From assembly GCA_902803625.1 (NCBI GenBank), contig CADCQV010000018.1, positions 1 to 6,762 of the forward strand: a stretch of DNA of 6,762 nucleotides, in the 5' to 3' direction. Shown piece by piece: positions 6,562 to 6,762 of this stretch. Under the pieces are notes generated by a model that did not search any database, was not told the origin of the DNA, and saw only the letters and a program-made list of their open reading frames with translations. A program made the position numbers and the translations under genes. Each line of letters starts with the position of its first letter. The stretch's first letter is position 1. This stretch comes from an uncultured Lachnospiraceae bacterium. GTDB lineage: Bacteria; Bacillota; Clostridia; Lachnospirales; Lachnospiraceae.

Positions 6562-6762
6562 ATGAAAGAAAAGAAACCGCTTGGGTACTATGATTATACC
6601 GTTGTCCTGACATATATGGGCATGCTCTGTTCCTTTGCTTCCATACTGTTCTCTATCAATGAGAGATACCTTGATGCCGTGTTTTTACTGATGATGGCAG
6701 GCGTGTGTGATATGTTTGACGGGGCAGTTGCAAATACCAAGGACAGGACTCCTCCGGAAAAG
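6562..6762 (+). CDS. pssA: Phosphatidylserine synthase (CDP-alcohol phosphatidyltransferase), 5' part only
   Basis: Only the first 67 codons are present; the gene runs off the right edge. The start ATG has AAAGGAG seven bases upstream. The protein begins MKEKKPLGYYDYT, has a first membrane helix (about 14-31) and a second (about 38-50), and ends in the start of the CDP-alcohol phosphatidyltransferase signature: D50-x-x-D53-G54-x-x-A57, then TKDRTPPEK. The enzyme condenses CDP-diacylglycerol and serine to phosphatidylserine at the membrane. The TKDRT continuation is typical of clostridial PssA. One oddity is that the motif's conserved Arg after Ala57 is Asn58 here. The rest of the motif (GxxxDxxxD) lies outside the window. 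It is co-transcribed with the TVP38-like gene. The family call is firm; the substrate (serine) is inferred from resemblance. Confidence 0.82.
   Translation, partial: MKEKKPLGYYDYTVVLTYMGMLCSFASILFSINERYLDAVFLLMMAGVCDMFDGAVANTKDRTPPEK

Overview
The window looks like a chromosomal piece from a Gram-positive anaerobe of the Clostridia, most likely a Lachnospiraceae member of the Butyrivibrio/Pseudobutyrivibrio kind. This is an inference. It rests on moderate GC, strong AGGAGG-like ribosome binding sites, a lipobox lipoprotein used as a binding protein, a GGDEF protein with the DINGLK variant that I associate with this family, and a phosphatidylserine synthase of the clostridial type. No rRNA, tRNA, CRISPR array, insertion sequence or phage gene is visible.

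Layout. Bases 1-197 carry no gene but hold two palindromic repeat elements: a degenerate inverted repeat at 9-80 and a long hairpin at 131-173 flanked by short direct repeats. On the minus strand, 198-1604 encodes a secreted protein with a central TNT-type (tuberculosis necrotizing toxin-like, NAD glycohydrolase family) domain and a beta-rich C-terminal module. Divergent from it, 1771-3033 (+) encodes a protein of the condensation-domain/alcohol acetyltransferase fold whose HxxxD motif has lost its Asp. A bidirectional terminator hairpin at 3062-3093 separates it from a minus-strand two-gene operon. That operon holds a ribose-type substrate-binding lipoprotein (4595-5731) whose stop overlaps the start of a membrane diguanylate cyclase (3099-4598). 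The right end is a plus-strand operon: a TVP38/TMEM64 (DedA-superfamily, VTT) membrane protein (5952-6545, GTG start), then, after 16 bases, a phosphatidylserine synthase (6562 to beyond the window).

How the genes may work together. The lipoprotein and cyclase look like a dedicated sensor: an extracellular ligand captured by the lipoprotein would be read by the extracytoplasmic domain of the cyclase and turned into a cyclic-di-GMP signal. The architecture resembles LuxP with LuxQ, but with a GGDEF output. The TVP38-like protein and PssA form a membrane-lipid unit, which suggests lipid translocation next to phosphatidylserine synthesis. The TNT protein is the most unusual item: a stand-alone secreted candidate NADase, with several expected active-site positions substituted and no immunity gene beside it.
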